From NCBI RefSeq assembly GCF_024679095.1, contig NW_026110845.1, forward strand, positions 1-64,000: a stretch of DNA of 64,000 nt, in the 5' to 3' direction. The stretch is from Eriocheir sinensis (taxonomy: Eukaryota; Arthropoda; Malacostraca; Decapoda; Varunidae). Within the stretch, counting starts at the first letter, position 1. Each line of letters starts with the position of its first letter. Both the position numbers and the translations under genes were made by a program. The notes under the pieces are model-generated. The model searched no databases. It saw nothing but the letters and a program-made list of their open reading frames with translations, and was not told the origin of the DNA. Below are positions 32,162 through 45,485 of the stretch, piece by piece.

Positions 32162-34707
32162 TTTATTTATAGCTATTAGTTATACAAAATTATATATGTT
32201 ATATGCATATATATATGGACAGAGCTTTAAGCTGTACAACTAAAGCTAGCCTGTCTAAAGCATAGCTTTTTAGGCAAGACATATATAATTTATTTGAAAA
32301 TTAGTGGCTGTGACAACATTAATAATAATTGTAGTTAAGATGAAATGATTATGATAACTTTACATAATGTTAAAGTAATAGAATCATATATTGAGCATGC
32401 GAGATAACACAATAGAATAAACGCGTACATACATACATGCATGCACACACACAGACCTATATATACTCATAAACACACACACACATGCATACACACAAGC
32501 ATACACATATACATATGCGCACACATACACATGCGCACATACACACGCATACACCCATTCATATACATAAGTAAATTGCACATATGTTGCATTAATTCAT
32601 TAACATAACATTTTAAAGTACATACACATATGCACATTTATAAGGAAAAAGTGAATTAGTTAATAGGTCATTATAATATTAGTTTTTGATCGGCTTTTGA
32701 ATGTGTTGAGGGAAGGAGCTTCTTGAATTTGTGGGGATAGAAGTCCAAATTACAGGACCCAAATATGTAATTGAATGTTGAAATTTTAAAAGACGATGAA
32801 TAGAAAAACTAAGGTTGTCGCGGTGACGGGTACTATAATTATGAGATGGGAGGAGGTCACGCATTTCATTCTTATTTTTATACATGAGTGTAGCTATTTC
32901 CAGTGTAATTATATCATCCAGTTTTAATTTTTTTGTTTCTTTGAAGAGTGGAGTAGTGTGTGGTAAATGATTGCTGTTAGTAATAATTCTTACAATATTT
33001 TTGAGTTACAATCTGAGGGGGGGGGGGGGTTAAATAGGTGGTGTATGTTGTACACCAAATGGAGTTACAGTAGGTTATTAGTGAATAAATGTGTGCACAG
33101 TATATTGACTTTAATACATTTTGAGGCATGAGATCCTTTATTTGATAAAGTAAAGCAATGTGTCTTGATATTTTCAGTGTAAGGTTATGTATGTGATATT
33201 TAAATGATAATGAATCATCATAATCTACACCAAGAAATCTCACTCTATCCATTTTAGAAATTATTTCATTATTGATTTTTAAATTAATCAAGTTAGACGC
33301 TTTTTTAGTAGTGAATAGCATAAAGCAAGTTTTCTTTGTATTAATTGTAAGTCTGTTACATAGACACCATTGGTATAGTTTTTCGAGTTCATGATTTGCA
33401 TTTAGTACAAGTTGATCTTGGTTCGGACCTGTTAAGTAGAGTGTCGTGTCATCGGCAAACAATATACTTTTAGCTTTAAAGAAAAGATTTGATATATCAT
33501 TGATGTATATTAGAAACAAAATTGGGCCTAGAACGCTTCCTTGAGGTACACCAAGTTTTACAGTGGTAGTAGATGATTTTTCGCCGCTAAATACAGTACA
33601 TTGATGTCTATCTGTTAGGTAATCCTTGAACCAAGAGAGTATTGGGCCTCTGATCCCATAGTGGTACATTTTGTTAATAAGAATGTTATGGTGTACTGTA
33701 TCAAAGGCTTTAGCAAAATCTATAAATATGGATAAGACATGGAGTTTTTTGTCAATTGCAGAAAGTACATCATTAGAAAATACATTTAAGGCTGTAAAAG
33801 TGCTGCAGTTCCACCTAAAACCATACTGAGAAGGGTTTAATATATTCTTAGTTTCAAGATAGTCAAGTAAATAAACCTTCATTAAAGTTTCAAATATTTT
33901 AGAGAAAATTGTAAGTTGAGATATTGGTCTATAATTTTAGGGTCATCATCGGGACCAGACTTGTGGACAGGTGTAATTTTGCAGTCTTCAACAGAGATGG
34001 AAAAGTTCCAGTTGTAACAGATTGATTAAAAGTATAGCCAAAGGATTGAAATGAAATGAGAGTTTCTTTTAATATAAGAGGGTGATATATCATTAATGCC
34101 TGATTTTTTATTGTTTAATGACTTAATTACTGTAGCCAAATCAAAGGTGGTAACAATAGGGCACATCATAGAATTTGGAAAGTTACCTTTAAGATTGTCT
34201 TTCGAGTATATATAGAATGCTACCGATAAAACTGACGGAACACTTAATACTTAATTATTATACTGCAATGACTTGATATTGTTTGCTTTGTATGTATTAC
34301 CTTTTAATTCATTGACTGTTTGACAAATCTTTTGGTATTTCTGCAAAATTTGTAAATATTTGGAAATAATAGTTCATTTTGGCAACCCTAATATTCTGAG
34401 TAACGTAATTTCTATATTGTTTAAAGGTCTCATAAGAAACTGTTCCAAGTTTATACATTTTAAACAAGTTACATTTATGTTTGATAGATTTAAGTATTCT
34501 GCCTGTAAGCCAAGCATTATGAAGTCTTTTTGTAGTTACATATTTTGTTTTAATGGGGAAACTTTTATTGTAACATTCATAAACTCTTTCATAGAAAAGA
34601 TTAAAATTATCATTTGAGTTTTCTAGATTTAGTAGTTCCTCCTGGTTTATTTCATGTAGCTCATTGGTAAATAGATTATGATTATTGGTGTTGAAGACAG
34701 TGATCAA
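32160..34707 (-). mobile_element. Jockey-type LINE, AT-rich family, degenerate
   Basis: Main RT frame at 32977-33882 (301 aa): SQYGFR, FIDFAKAFDTVHH, LGVPQGSVLGPILFLIYIND and the catalytic ILFADDTTLY box. The upstream linker is at 34309-34707 and a C-terminal piece at 32679-32885 (SYLGPVIWTSIP-like region). Frames are broken between them, and the endonuclease is missing (5' truncation near 34707). AT content is much higher than in the CR1 copies, indicating a different family. The part at 32160-32680 is taken as 3' UTR with ATGCACA-type simple repeats. Confidence 0.85.
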
Positions 34708-34932
34708 AGTCCCTCTCTCTCTCCCTCACCTTCCACGGCAGCCGGGTGAGGAGGAGGAGGAGGAGCTCAGTGAGTATGGCCCACCAGGGAACACTTGGGG
34801 CTGTGGCCAGGGGTGGCCACATCCATGCTGTGGACCTGTGGAGGGTTACAACAGGTCAGGAAGGGTCAATGTGTGTATGTTTACCTGTGTTTGTATATGG
34901 GAAAGGGTTACAATCCTCTACAATACATCTTT

Positions 34933-35305
34933 AGGGGTGAGAAACTTGCCATATGAGGACAGACCTAAACATTTAAACCTGCATTCTCTAGAAAAGCGAA
35001 GGGTGTGAGGAGACTTGACGGAGGTTTACAAATGTATGAAGGGCTTTAATTAATAAGGGTGTTAATAAGACTTTGGTGGTGTGAGGGCAGGTAGGACACG
35101 TAGCAATGGGTTCAAGTAAGATAAATTCAGGACACAGGAAAGAAATGATTTACTGACAGAGTGGTGGATGAGTGGAACACACCTGGCAGTCATGTGGTGG
35201 TGCCAACACAAGATACATTCAAGAAGAGGTTAGATGAGTTCATGGATAGTGAGGAGCTGCCTTGTATTGGCCTATCAGCCTCTTGCAGACTCCTTATTAT
35301 CTTGT
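34933..35305 (+). pseudogene. CR1-like LINE 3' fragment
   Basis: GAAACTTGCCATATGAGGAC, the block encoding LHSLEKRRV, TGGTGGATGAGTGGAACA and CAGCCTCTTGCAGACTCCTT follow the order in 62600-63020, with several indels. The 3' end is near CTTGTGTTACGTT. Confidence 0.8.
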
Positions 35306-36010
35306 GTTACGTTATATCTCAAATGCATGAGTAGACTAATGGATGCCTCCTCCTCATCATATGCTAGCCTACTCTTATGGCTTGAAATAACACAAATAAT
35401 GAATGCCTGACTCAGCGATGGGTTAGCTCAGGCAGGGGTTATGTCCCTCACTGACAGACGGACTGACTAACCGGGACTTCCTTGGGGTCACTGTCGTGCG
35501 GTAGAGCGGTGACTCACTGGACCACACGACTGGAGACAATGACGTCCTGATGGGGCACTGGCGGGGCGACGCGGGGCAGCAGAGGACACGGCACAACAGG
35601 GCAGGGATGACAGGGAGGATTGAGTTTAGTTATGCACACGGCAGAGGTCAGAGTAAGTGTTCATTGATCCGTTTAATTTGTCAAGCGTAAGACTACCTAA
35701 GCCTTTCCTTGGGCATGAAAACAGTATTGCCAGCTCTCCCTCACGAAGAAATGCCAGCTATTACCAGCTCAAAAAACAATGTCAGCTTTTAAACTGTTTT
35801 CTGCCTCCCTTACATTCCATAGAGTTCATTTCCATCACTTTTTGGGGTCTGTTTGCTATTACTGACAGGGATAATGAGTGTGTTGGGTGTGGCCACTGAC
35901 CCACAGCAGAGGTTCATGGGAAGCGTGAAGGGAACAGTGCCTGGCTGACTGACATTGCTGGGACTGATCTCAAGGCCTGGGTCAATATCCTCAGAGTTCA
36001 GGCCTCACAC
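35306..36010. other. No recognised gene; degenerate repeat at 35715-35830
   Basis: GCCAGCTCTCCCTCACGAAG and CAGCTTTTAAACTGTTTTCT resemble the repeat unit of 23645-24700. Nothing else is identified. Confidence 0.45.
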
Positions 36011-36019
36011 ACCAACAAT

Positions 36020-36650
36020 GGATAAGACTCTCTGGGTACTTCCATGGGTAGTGGTACGAGGCTAATTATAATTTGACAGGGCTTTGGTAGAGGTTGTATT
36101 AGTAGTAATATTTCCATGGGCAGTGTTATGAGCCAAGTGATAGCATGACAAGGCTTTGGTAGAGGTTGTGTTAGTAGTATTTCCATGGGCAGTGTTATGA
36201 GCCAAGTGATAGCATGACACGGCTTTGGTAGAGGTTTTGTTAGCAGTATTTCCATGGGCAGTTTGAAGAGCAAAGTGATAGTTTGACACGGCTTTGGTAG
36301 TGGTTGTGTTAGCAGTATTTCCATGGGCAGTTTGAAGAGCAAAGTGATAGTTTGACAAGGCTTTGGTAGAGGTTGTGTTAGTAGTATTTCCATGGGCAGT
36401 TTGAAGAGCAAAGTGATAGTTTGACAAGGCTTTGGTAGAGGTTGTGTTAGTAGTATTTCCATGGGCAGTTTGAAGAGCAAAGTGATAGTTTGACAAGGCT
36501 TTGGTAGAGGTTGTGTTAGTAGTATTTCCATGGGCAGTTTGAAGAGCAAAGTGATAGTTTGACAAGGCTTTGGTAGAGGTTGTGTTAGTAGTATTTCCAT
36601 GGGCAGTTTTAAGAGCAAAGAGATAGTTTGACACGGCTTTGGTAGACTCA
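36020..36650. repeat. 69-bp minisatellite, about 9 copies, from a dispersed repeat
   Basis: TTTCCATGGGCAGT recurs at 36111, 36180, 36249 and so on every 69 bp. The unit (with GTGATAGTTTGACAAGGCTT) equals one segment of the dispersed repeat family. The 23-residue periodic minus-strand frames are by-products of the 69-bp period. Confidence 0.92.
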
Positions 36651-36867
36651 AGGATAATTTCCGGTAAACAAGAGAAACTGTTATGTAATGTATCAGTCTT
36701 TTTAAAATGCATAATGAAAATAGTTACAAATCACCAAGGATGAAGTATAAAATCACTGTTGAACAACTCAGCTGAGCATGTCGGGGATGTGTCTGGAACA
36801 AGAGGTTCACAACACACTGCTTGAAACTTGCTTTCCAGAGGAATGTTAAGGATCACTGGATCTCGGA

Positions 36868-37075
36868 GTGGCATTCAACAGTAAATCATCATGCAGTACT
36901 TATGTGACTTATAAGGACAGTTTCTCTTTTCAAAGCTACTTAATAAGGTTACCAAATCTGTACAGAATAAGTCTTTGTAAATTTAGAACTAATAACCACA
37001 GATTACCCATTGTTGTAAGAGGCAGGTTTACCAGAACCCCCAGAGAGGAGTTTTGTGGCAAATGTGGCAACAATA
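36868..37075 (+). pseudogene. LINE C-terminal fragment with CxxC motif
   Basis: The plus-strand frame encodes LCKFRTNNHRLPI, GRFTRTPREEFCGKC, the pattern found near the C-terminus of some invertebrate RT proteins (K-R-N-H-L-P, R, CxxC). The frame then enters a 30-bp minisatellite. Confidence 0.55.
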
Positions 37076-37200
37076 GTCTAGGATTACCCATATTAAGTAA
37101 CAATAGTCTAGGATTACCCATAGTAAGTAACAATAGTCTAGGATTACCCATAGTAAGTAACAATAGTCTAGGATTACCCATAGTAAGTAACAATAGTCTG
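37065..37200. repeat. 30-bp minisatellite, about 4.5 copies
   Basis: CAATAGTCTAGGATTACCCA with TA(G/T)TAAGTAA recurs every 30 bp. It begins exactly at the CxxC codons of the LINE fragment. Confidence 0.92.
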
Positions 37201-37431
37201 GGTAGTGATGCCGGGGTGCAGAGATATAACCAACACCATACCTCTTCTTTGGCTCTGAAAGGATATGATGACCTGACTTGGCAACAGAAAATGGGAGTAA
37301 AAACATGAGTAGGAGATTGCGAGCTAAGATAGTGGTGCTGATGAGGCCGAATTAATACCAAGAACTCAATTTCTTTTTTACCTCTGAAATGACATATACG
37401 TACCGGGTCAACAGTTAGTGATCCCAGTGGC

Positions 37432-38582
37432 ATGGCGGAGTGTCTTGCAAACACTTTTAGCCATATACACAGCCTCGCCCCAACCCTTCCTGCAGCTCAC
37501 CAGATGTCTAATACTCAGTTTTCTTTTATTCTGCCATCTCTGGAAAGAGTTAAGTTGGCTATTGACAATTTGGATAATAACACTAGTATGGGTCCTGATG
37601 GCATTCATCCTCTGGTTCTGAAATCTTGTCAATATCATCTGGCTTACCCTTTACACCTTATTTTTACAAAATTATTAAATACTGGACAAGTGCCCTCAGC
37701 ATGGAAAAGTTCTAACATAGTCCCTATATTTAGGAAAGGTTTGCACTCGGACCCTTTGAATTACCGTCCTGTGAGTCTAACATCTATATGCTGCAAGATG
37801 CTTGAAAGAATTATTGTGGAACAACTTAATCTTTACTTGGATAATAATTTAATTTTGTCTGATGCCCAGTTTGGCTTCAGAGCAGGAAGGAGTGTCAAGG
37901 ATCAGTTACTCTTGACTTATGATGAAATTAGTCAAAAGTGTTGATGCAGGAGGTACAGTTGACCTAATCTTACTTGATTTCTCAAAAGCTTTCGACACAG
38001 TTTGCCATTCCATTTTGATCACAAAGCTACATCACTTGGGTATTTCTAGTAACATATTGTCTTGGATTCATAACTTTCTTACCGGCAGGAAAATGTCAGT
38101 TGTTGTTGACGGTTAGTACCTGCAAAAGTGTGTTAAGTGGTGTTCTGCAAGGTTCAGTCCTGGGTCTCGTTCTTTTTCTTATTTACATTAACCACCTGAC
38201 GTCATCACTTAGCTGCCAATATAAGATCTTTGCTGATGACTTGAAAATTTATATGAAGGTTCAGAGTAATAATATTTCCTCCACAATCAACTGTATAGCT
38301 ACTTTCCAGCAAGATATTGATGTACTGAATGGAATGGCAAAATCATGGGGTCTTAACCTCCACCCAGACAAATGTGTGGCTTTGAGATTTGGCAGAGATC
38401 TCCCTCCTGCTGGCCTTTTCGACCAGTACTTCATTGGTGATATTCCTATCCCATTTACCACTCTGAGCAGAGATTTAGGGGTAATGTTTGATGCTAAACT
38501 GAAATTTCATGACCATATTCGTTCCGTGGCTTCCAAAGCGGGTGGTGGCTTCCAATTTACTGAAATCAACACTGTGTCATAG
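37432..38582 (+). pseudogene. Non-LTR retrotransposon RT (Jockey/CR1 group), two frameshifts
   Basis: Three overlapping frames (37432-37944, 37919-38116, 38100-38582) give, in order, MGPDGIHPLVLK, NYRPVSLTSICCKMLE, AQFGFRAGRS, LLDFSKAFDTVCH, LQGSVLGLVLFLIYINH and the FADDLKIY catalytic box, then LHPDKCVALRFG and LSRDLGVMFD. The endonuclease and C-terminal end are not visible. Both shifts are small and leave overlaps of about 20-30 bp. Confidence 0.88.
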
Positions 38583-38639
38583 AGGCTTGATCCTTGTTTA
38601 CCTTTGGTACGGGTGTACACTGCTACCTTACTGTACCCA

Positions 38640-39060
38640 CATCTCTCTCATCAGTCGTCTTCTCCAACGAATCCTTTGATAGCCTTTTTGAATTTTGCTT
38701 TGACTCTCATTCGACCGGCTTAGTCGCCGCACTACACTACCACCTGTCGTCCTCATCCATGTAGCTATCCAGTCTACTCTTAAAACAGGCTATCTTCCCT
38801 GCACTCACTATGTGATTGCTGAGTCTATTCCACTCCCCCACCACTCTATTACTAAACCAATGCTTGCCTATTTCCCTCCTACATCTATACTTTTTATAAT
38901 TTAAATCCATTACTGCATGTTCTATCCTGCTGGCTAATTCTCAGTACTTTACTTATATCGCCTTTGTTGTAACCCTTGACCTATTTGAATACTTTTATCA
39001 GATCTCCCTGCACTCTCTTGAGACATGTCCCCTTATACATGACCTTGTTCTCTCCCTTTC
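38640..39060 (-). pseudogene. CR1-like LINE 3' end, minus strand
   Basis: Minus-strand pieces such as WNRLSNHIV, CFKSRLDSYMDEDD-like and IGK-WFSN can be read in several frames, the conserved tail of CR1 ORF2. Indels break it. Confidence 0.55.
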
Positions 39061-39156
39061 CTCCATTCCATCTAAAAGGAAAACTCTCGAAGTGCACTCC
39101 ACACTCTCTCTTTCCCTCTCCTCCATTCCATCTACAGGTAAAACTCTAGAAGTGCA

Positions 39157-39198
<42 letters not shown>

Positions 39199-39200
39199 CT
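39040..39200. repeat. 62-bp tandem duplication and (CT)n
   Basis: CTCCATTCCATCTA and AAAACTCT(C/A)GAAGTGCAC occur twice, followed by about 30 bp of CT. Confidence 0.85.
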
Positions 39201-39261
39201 CCATGAAGGTCTGTGTACACTTGAGGGCCTGGCAGGCAGAGTGTGGCTGAGGGTGTCACAG

Positions 39262-39600
39262 GCTGACCTGAGGGTGTGGAGCCTGGCTGGGGCTGGTGTG
39301 GGGCCCTGAGTGGAGTCGTGGCCGGAAGTGTTCTGCTGTGTGGGGCGCCGCGCCTGGCCAGGGTGGGGATGAGGGTGTGGAGCCTGGCTGGGGCTGGTGT
39401 GGGGCCCTGAGTGGAGTCGTGGCCGGAAGTGTTCTGCTGTGTGGGGCGCCGCGCCTGGCCAGGGTGGGGATGAGGGTGTGGACTGTGGAGCCTGGCTGGG
39501 GCTGCTGTGGGGCCCTGAGTGGAGTTGTGGCCGGAAGTGTTCTGCTGTGTGGGGCGCCGCGCCTGGCCAGGGTGGGGATGAGGGTGTCACAGGCCACGCG
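39262..39600. repeat. 101-bp GC-rich minisatellite, about 3.3 copies
   Basis: AGGGTGTGGA recurs at 39271, 39372 and 39473, then after 107 bp. The units are GC-rich (GGGCGCCGCGCCTGGCCAGG). Open frames on both strands result from low stop density. Confidence 0.9.
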
Positions 39601-39918
39601 GCCAGCCACACACCACTCTGTTTGTTTACATGTAGGGCGGCATAGTCCTGATGGTGATGATGATGTTGTTCCTGCCTTTGTCTTTGCAGCGGCGCCTCCC
39701 GAACGATGTTTAGAATATTTACATAGATTTACATAGAAAATCAGACCACACAGACCCCATGGTCCAGACTTGGTGGTCTGTCCTTAAACCTAAGTGATTT
39801 TACATTAATCAGAAGACTCCAAAACGTTGCATTTCTACTCTAGTTGATATTACGTTGAAGGAAGTGACGGTCGAGCTTATTTTTGAAGGAGTCAATCGTG
39901 TTACACTGGACCACTGAT

Positions 39919-39926
39919 GGTGGAAG
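39919..39926. repeat. 8-bp target duplication of THAP transposon, left
   Basis: GGTGGAAG, repeated at 43743-43750 on the other side of the element. Confidence 0.95.
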
Positions 39927-40134
39927 CAGAGTATATACAGAGAGGTATTCCATCCGCGCATCCCAGGTCACGTGACTGTGACTCATGTGAGCCTCAGGTC
40001 GGTGCGAGGCTGGGGCTCATTCACTCAGTCTAACCTTGACATCAGTTCGTTGCGCACGCGCCGCGCCCCAGTTCCCCAAGCCGCAATCTGACCTCGCCCG
40101 CAACCTTGAGACCAGATTTTTTTTTCGCCTTAAA

Positions 40135-40405
<271 letters not shown>

Positions 40406-40527
40406 TTTACATAGATTTACATAGAAAATCAGACCACACAGACCCCATGGTCCAGACTTGGTGGTCTGTCCTTAAACCTAAGTGATTTTACATTAATCAG
40501 AAGACTCCAAAACGTTGCATTTCTACT

Positions 40528-41427
40528 CTAGTTGATATTAAGTTGAAGGAAGTGACGGTCGAGCTTATTTTTGAAGGAGTCAATCGTGTTACACTGGACC
40601 ACTGACGGTGGAAGCTTATTCCATTCTCGCACTACAACGTTGGTGAAGAAAAATTTGGTGCAGTCTGAATTTACTTGTCTACATCTGAGTTTTACGCCAT
40701 TGTTCCTCGTGCGCAAAGTGTCATCGATCATAAACAATGTTGATCTGTCTACATTCGTGAAACCATTAAGTATTTTAAAACATTCGATCAGTTTTCCTCG
40801 GAGGCGACGTTTCTCAAGAGAGAACATGTTAAGGGTAGAAAGCCTTTCTTCGTAGGATTTGTTGCGCAAGGAAGGGATCATTTTCGTTGCCCGACGCTGA
40901 ACACCTTCTAATTTAGCAATATCCTTTGCATGGTGGGAAGACCAAAACTGTACCGCATATTCCAAGTGGGGTCTGACTAAACTGTTGTAGAGCGGGAGTA
41001 TTACATCTTTATTCTTGAATACAAAGTTTCTTTTAATGAAGCCCAACATTCTGTTCGCTTTATTTGCTGCATCGATGCATTGCTGTGAGAATTTGAGGTT
41101 TGACGCGATTTTGACCCCCAAGTCTTTGACGCATTGAACGCTTTTGAGTTTAACACCGCGCATTTCGTATTCGAACTTCTTATTCCTCGTTCCAACTTGA
41201 AGGACCTGGCACTTGTCTACGTTAAAGGGCATCTCCCATCTATCCGACCAAGCTGAAATTTTGTGCAAATCCTCTTGGAGGCTTTGCCTGTCTTCGTCAG
41301 TGAGAACCGAGTTGCCAATCTTTGTGTCGTCTGCAAATTTACTAATGCGGTTATTGAGTCCAACATCCACGTCGTTGATGTAAATAATGAAGAGCACTGG
41401 GCCAGGACCGAGCCCTGAGGACGCCAC
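40528..41427 (-). pseudogene. CR1 copy A ORF2, catalytic RT box to C-terminus
   Basis: The 299-residue frame starts just after the break at VTSG and contains FIIYINDVDVG, the catalytic FADDTKIG box, MPFNVDKCQVLQVG, LVRPHLEYAVQFWSSHH and a C-terminal VREWNKLPPSVV. Copy B is continuous across the region where this copy changes frame. Confidence 0.9.
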
Positions 41428-43072
41428 TAGTGACAGGCGCCCACTCTGAGTTAAATCCGTCGATCACTACTCTTTGTTGTCTGTTGCTCAACCAATTCGC
41501 GATCCATTGGTTTACTTGACCGTCAATACCTATTTGCTTTAATTTGTAAAGTAATTTATGATGCGGGACTTTATCAAACGCTTTCTGGAAATCAAGATAG
41601 ACTACGTCCAGTGATTTGGTTACGTCATAAACAGTGAAGAGGTCGTTATAAAAGGTTAATAGGTTTGATAGGAAGGATCTTTTGTTTCGGAAGCCATGTT
41701 GTGAGTCCCCAATCAATGAGTGGCTTTCAAGGTAATTCACAATTTTGTCTCTAATTATGCCCTCAAGTAGCTTACCTACAACCGAAGTTAGACTAATGGG
41801 CCTGTAATTACCTGGTACTTTTTTGTCTCCTTTCTTGAAAATCGGTGTCACGTTAGCCTTTTTCCAATCTGAAGGGACGATGCCTTGTCGCAAGGACATA
41901 TTGAATACGGTTGTGAGGGAGGAGAGTATTTCGCTCTTTGTTTCTTTCAGCAGAGTTGGATATACTTTGTCAGGTCCAGGACTTTTATTTGTTTTAAGTG
42001 AATGGAGAGCTTTAAGGACCTCATCGGTTGTTATTTCAAAATTAGGCAATGCATGCTCGAGATTTACAATAGTACTGGTGTTGGTGGTAGCGAGAGGAAG
42101 ACTGTTAGTATTAAACACCGAGGGAAAGTAATTGTTTAAGAGGTTTGCAATGTGTTGGCTGTCAGTCACTAGTGCACCATCGCTGTTTGTTAAAGGTCCA
42201 ATACCACTTTTGATCGCCTTTCTGTTGTTTATGTAACTGAAGAAAGATTTCGGATTATTGTTACAGTTGGCTGCAATATTTTCTTCGTATCTACGCTTTG
42301 CCTGACCTACTAGTCTTTTTACTCGTCGCCTGGCATCATTATAAAGTCTAATGTTTTCGGGCGTGCTTTGTTCTTTCTTTAACCTGTAAAACAATTTTCT
42401 CTCATTGACTGATTGTTTAATTTCGCTATTAAACCACGGTGGGCTTTTATTAGTGTTAATTCGCTTCTCGCACAAGGGGACGAATGTGTTCTGCTGAGTG
42501 AGTAAGTGATTTTTAAGGCTTAGCCAGGCTTCCTCTACGTTGCCGTCATCTGATAGTTGTATTTCTGTTAGTTTTTGTCGGATTTCTACGAAGTTAGCTC
42601 TTTTGAAATTGGGCACCTTTACTTTATTTTCAGTCACTGATGATTGAGCTTTAATGTCGACGCGCACTAATTTATGATCGCAAGAACCGAGGTGTTCTCC
42701 TACCGTGACACTACTGACTAGGTTATCTTGGGTTGTTATAACAAGGTCGAGTATATTATTTTGTCGAGTTGGCTCAGAAACCATTTGGCTTAGATAATTT
42801 TCTTCTAGAAATTCGATCATTCTATGTGACTCGCCTTCTGTACCTGACAGTGACGCCCAGTCGATATGGGAGAGGTTAAAGTCTCCTAATATCAGTGAGT
42901 CGCTGTTATTAAGTGACTGCCTTAAGACGCTGTACATTTCAAGGTCGTCATCGAGTGATTGCCCGGGAGGTCTGTAGGTGACAGATATATTTAAGTTGAC
43001 TTTTGCAATGTTTACTCGCACGCACAAATGTTCAACGTTACTGTTTCCCGGTGTTTTATCAGTGGGTTGCAA
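41351..43072 (-). pseudogene. CR1 copy A ORF2, endonuclease end and N-terminal RT
   Basis: The 573-residue frame has the endonuclease motifs ILGDFNLSHIDW and SCDHKLVRVD, an arginine-rich linker, SPGPDKVYPTLLKE, NYRPISLTSVVGKLLE, YLDFQKAFDKVPHHKL and SEWAPVTSGV, then shifts. Copy B has CCCTGAGGGACGCC where copy A has CCCTGAGGACGCC (plus strand near 41415), a one-G loss that explains the frame break before the catalytic Asp pair. Confidence 0.92.
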
Positions 43073-43073
43073 A

Positions 43074-43500
<427 letters not shown>

Positions 43501-43742
43501 GAAAGCTGAGAGAATGGGACCACTTGGTGGTTGAGAGGATGGGGGGGGGGGGGGTGAGTGATGGGGTGGGAGCGTATCACGGGCTACAGGAGCGCGTTTG
43601 GAGATCATCACCTTCACACAGCCCATCCCAGACTAACGCTGGCTCCCAGAGCGAGGCGGTCAAAGGAGGCTCACGTGACGCACATGCGCGGGCGAGACCA
43701 AAATAAGCCGAGCGGATGGAATACCTCTCTGTATATACTCTG

Positions 43743-44299
43743 GGTGGAAGCTTATTCCATTCTCGCACTACAACGTTGGTGAAGAAAAATTTGGTGCAGT
43801 CTGAATTTACTTGTCTACATCTGAGTTTTACGCCATTGTTTCTCGTGCGCAATGTGTCATCGATCATAAACAATGTTGATCTGTCTACATTCGTGAAACC
43901 ATTAAGTATTTTAAAACATTCGATCAGTTTTCCTCGGAGGCGACGTTTCTCAAGCGAGAACATGTTAAGGGTAGAAAGCCTTTCTTCGTAGGATTTGTTG
44001 CGCAAGGAAGGGATCATTTTCGTTGCCCGACGCTGAACACCTTCTAATTTAGCAATATCTTTTGCATGGTGGGGGGACCAAAACTGTACCGCATATTCCA
44101 AGTGGGGTCTGACTAGACTGTTGTAGAGCGGGAGTATTACATCTTTATTCTTGAATACAAAGTTTCTTTTAATGAAGCCCAACATTCTGTTCGCTTTATT
44201 TGCTGCATCGATGCATTGCTGTGAGAATTTGAGGTTTGACGCGATTTTGACCCCCAAGTCCTTGACGCATTGAACGCTTTTGAGTTTAACGCCGCGCAT
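43743..44299 (-). pseudogene. CR1 copy B ORF2, C-terminal region
   Basis: The frame matches 40620-41160 of copy A (ANKANRMLGFIKRN, LEYAVQFWSPHHAK). Past 43750 it reads into the THAP transposon, so its last residues are foreign. One in-frame stop (TAG at about 44342) separates it from the RT frame. Confidence 0.9.
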
Positions 44300-44341
44300 T
44301 TCGTATTCGAACTTCTTATTCCTCGTTCCAACTTGAAGGAC

Positions 44342-45307
44342 CTAGCACTTGTCTACGTTAAAGGGCATCTCCCATCTATCCGACCAAGCTGAAATTTTGT
44401 GCAAATCCTCTTGGAGGCTTTGCCTGTCTTCGTCAGTCAGAACCGAGTTACCAATCTTTGTGTCGTCTGCAAATTTACTAATGCGGTTATTGAGTCCAAC
44501 ATCCACGTCGTTGATGTAAATAATGAAGAGCACTGGGCCAAGAACCGAGCCCTGAGGGACGCCACTAGTGACAGGCGCCCACTCTGAGTTAAATCCGTCA
44601 ATCACTACTCTTTGTTGTCTGTTGCTCAACCAATTCGCGATCCATTGGTTTACTTGACCGTCAATACCTATTTGCTTTAATTTGTAAAGTAATTTATGAT
44701 GCGGGACTTTATCAAACGCTTTCTGGAAATCAAGATAGACTACGTCCAGTGATTTGGTTACGTCATAAACAGTGAAGAGGTCGTTATAAAAGGTTAATAG
44801 GTTTGATAGGAAGGATCTTTTGTTTCGGAGGCCATGTTGTGAGTCCCCAATCAATGAGTGGCTTTCAAGGTAACTCACAATTTTGTCTCTAATTATGCCC
44901 TCAAGTAGCTTACCTACAACCGAAGTTAGACTAATGGGCCTGTAATTACCTGGTACTTTTTTGTCTCCTTTCTTAAAAATCGGTGTCACGTTAGCCTTTT
45001 TCCAATCTGAAGGGACGATGCCTTGTCGCAAGGACATATTGAATACGGTTGTGAGGGAGGAGAGTATTTCGCTCTTTGTTTCTTTCAGCAGAGCTGGATA
45101 TACTTTGTCAGGTCCAGGACTTTTATTTGTTTTGAGTGATTTGAGGGCTTTAAGGACTTCATCGGGTTTTATTTCAAAGCTAGACAATGCATGCTCGGGA
45201 TTTACATTAGTACTGGTGTTGGTGGTGGTGGCGGGAGGACTGTTATTATTAAACACCGAGGAAAAGTAATTGTTTAATAGGTTTGCAACGTGTTGGCTAT
45301 CAGTCAC
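44342..45307 (-). pseudogene. CR1 copy B ORF2, reverse transcriptase
   Basis: The 321-residue frame is continuous over SPGPDKVYPALLKE, NYRPISLTSVVGKLLE, DSQHGLRNKRS, YLDFQKAFDKVPHHKL, SGVPQGSVLGPVLFIIYIND and FADDTKIGNSVL. A stop replaces one codon after VDKC, so the protein ends before the thumb. The residues needed for polymerisation are otherwise present. Confidence 0.92.
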
Positions 45308-45485
45308 TAGTGCACCGTCGCTGTTTGTTAAAGGTCCAATTCCACTTCTGATCGCCTTTCTGTTGTTTATGTAACTGAAGAAGGATTTCGGATTATTTTA
45401 ACAGTTGGCTGCAATATTTTCTTCATATCTACGCTTTGCCTGACGCACTAATCTGTTTATTCGTCGCCTGGCATCATTGTAAAGT

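Noticed and set aside
35998..36712. 217- and 216-residue repetitive minus-strand frames
   Set aside because: Two overlapping frames over a 69-bp minisatellite that derives from a non-coding dispersed repeat.
39132..39736. Pro/Ala/Gly-rich frames on both strands
   Set aside because: They are produced by the GC-rich 101-bp minisatellite; the unit length is not a multiple of three, and frames switch between units.
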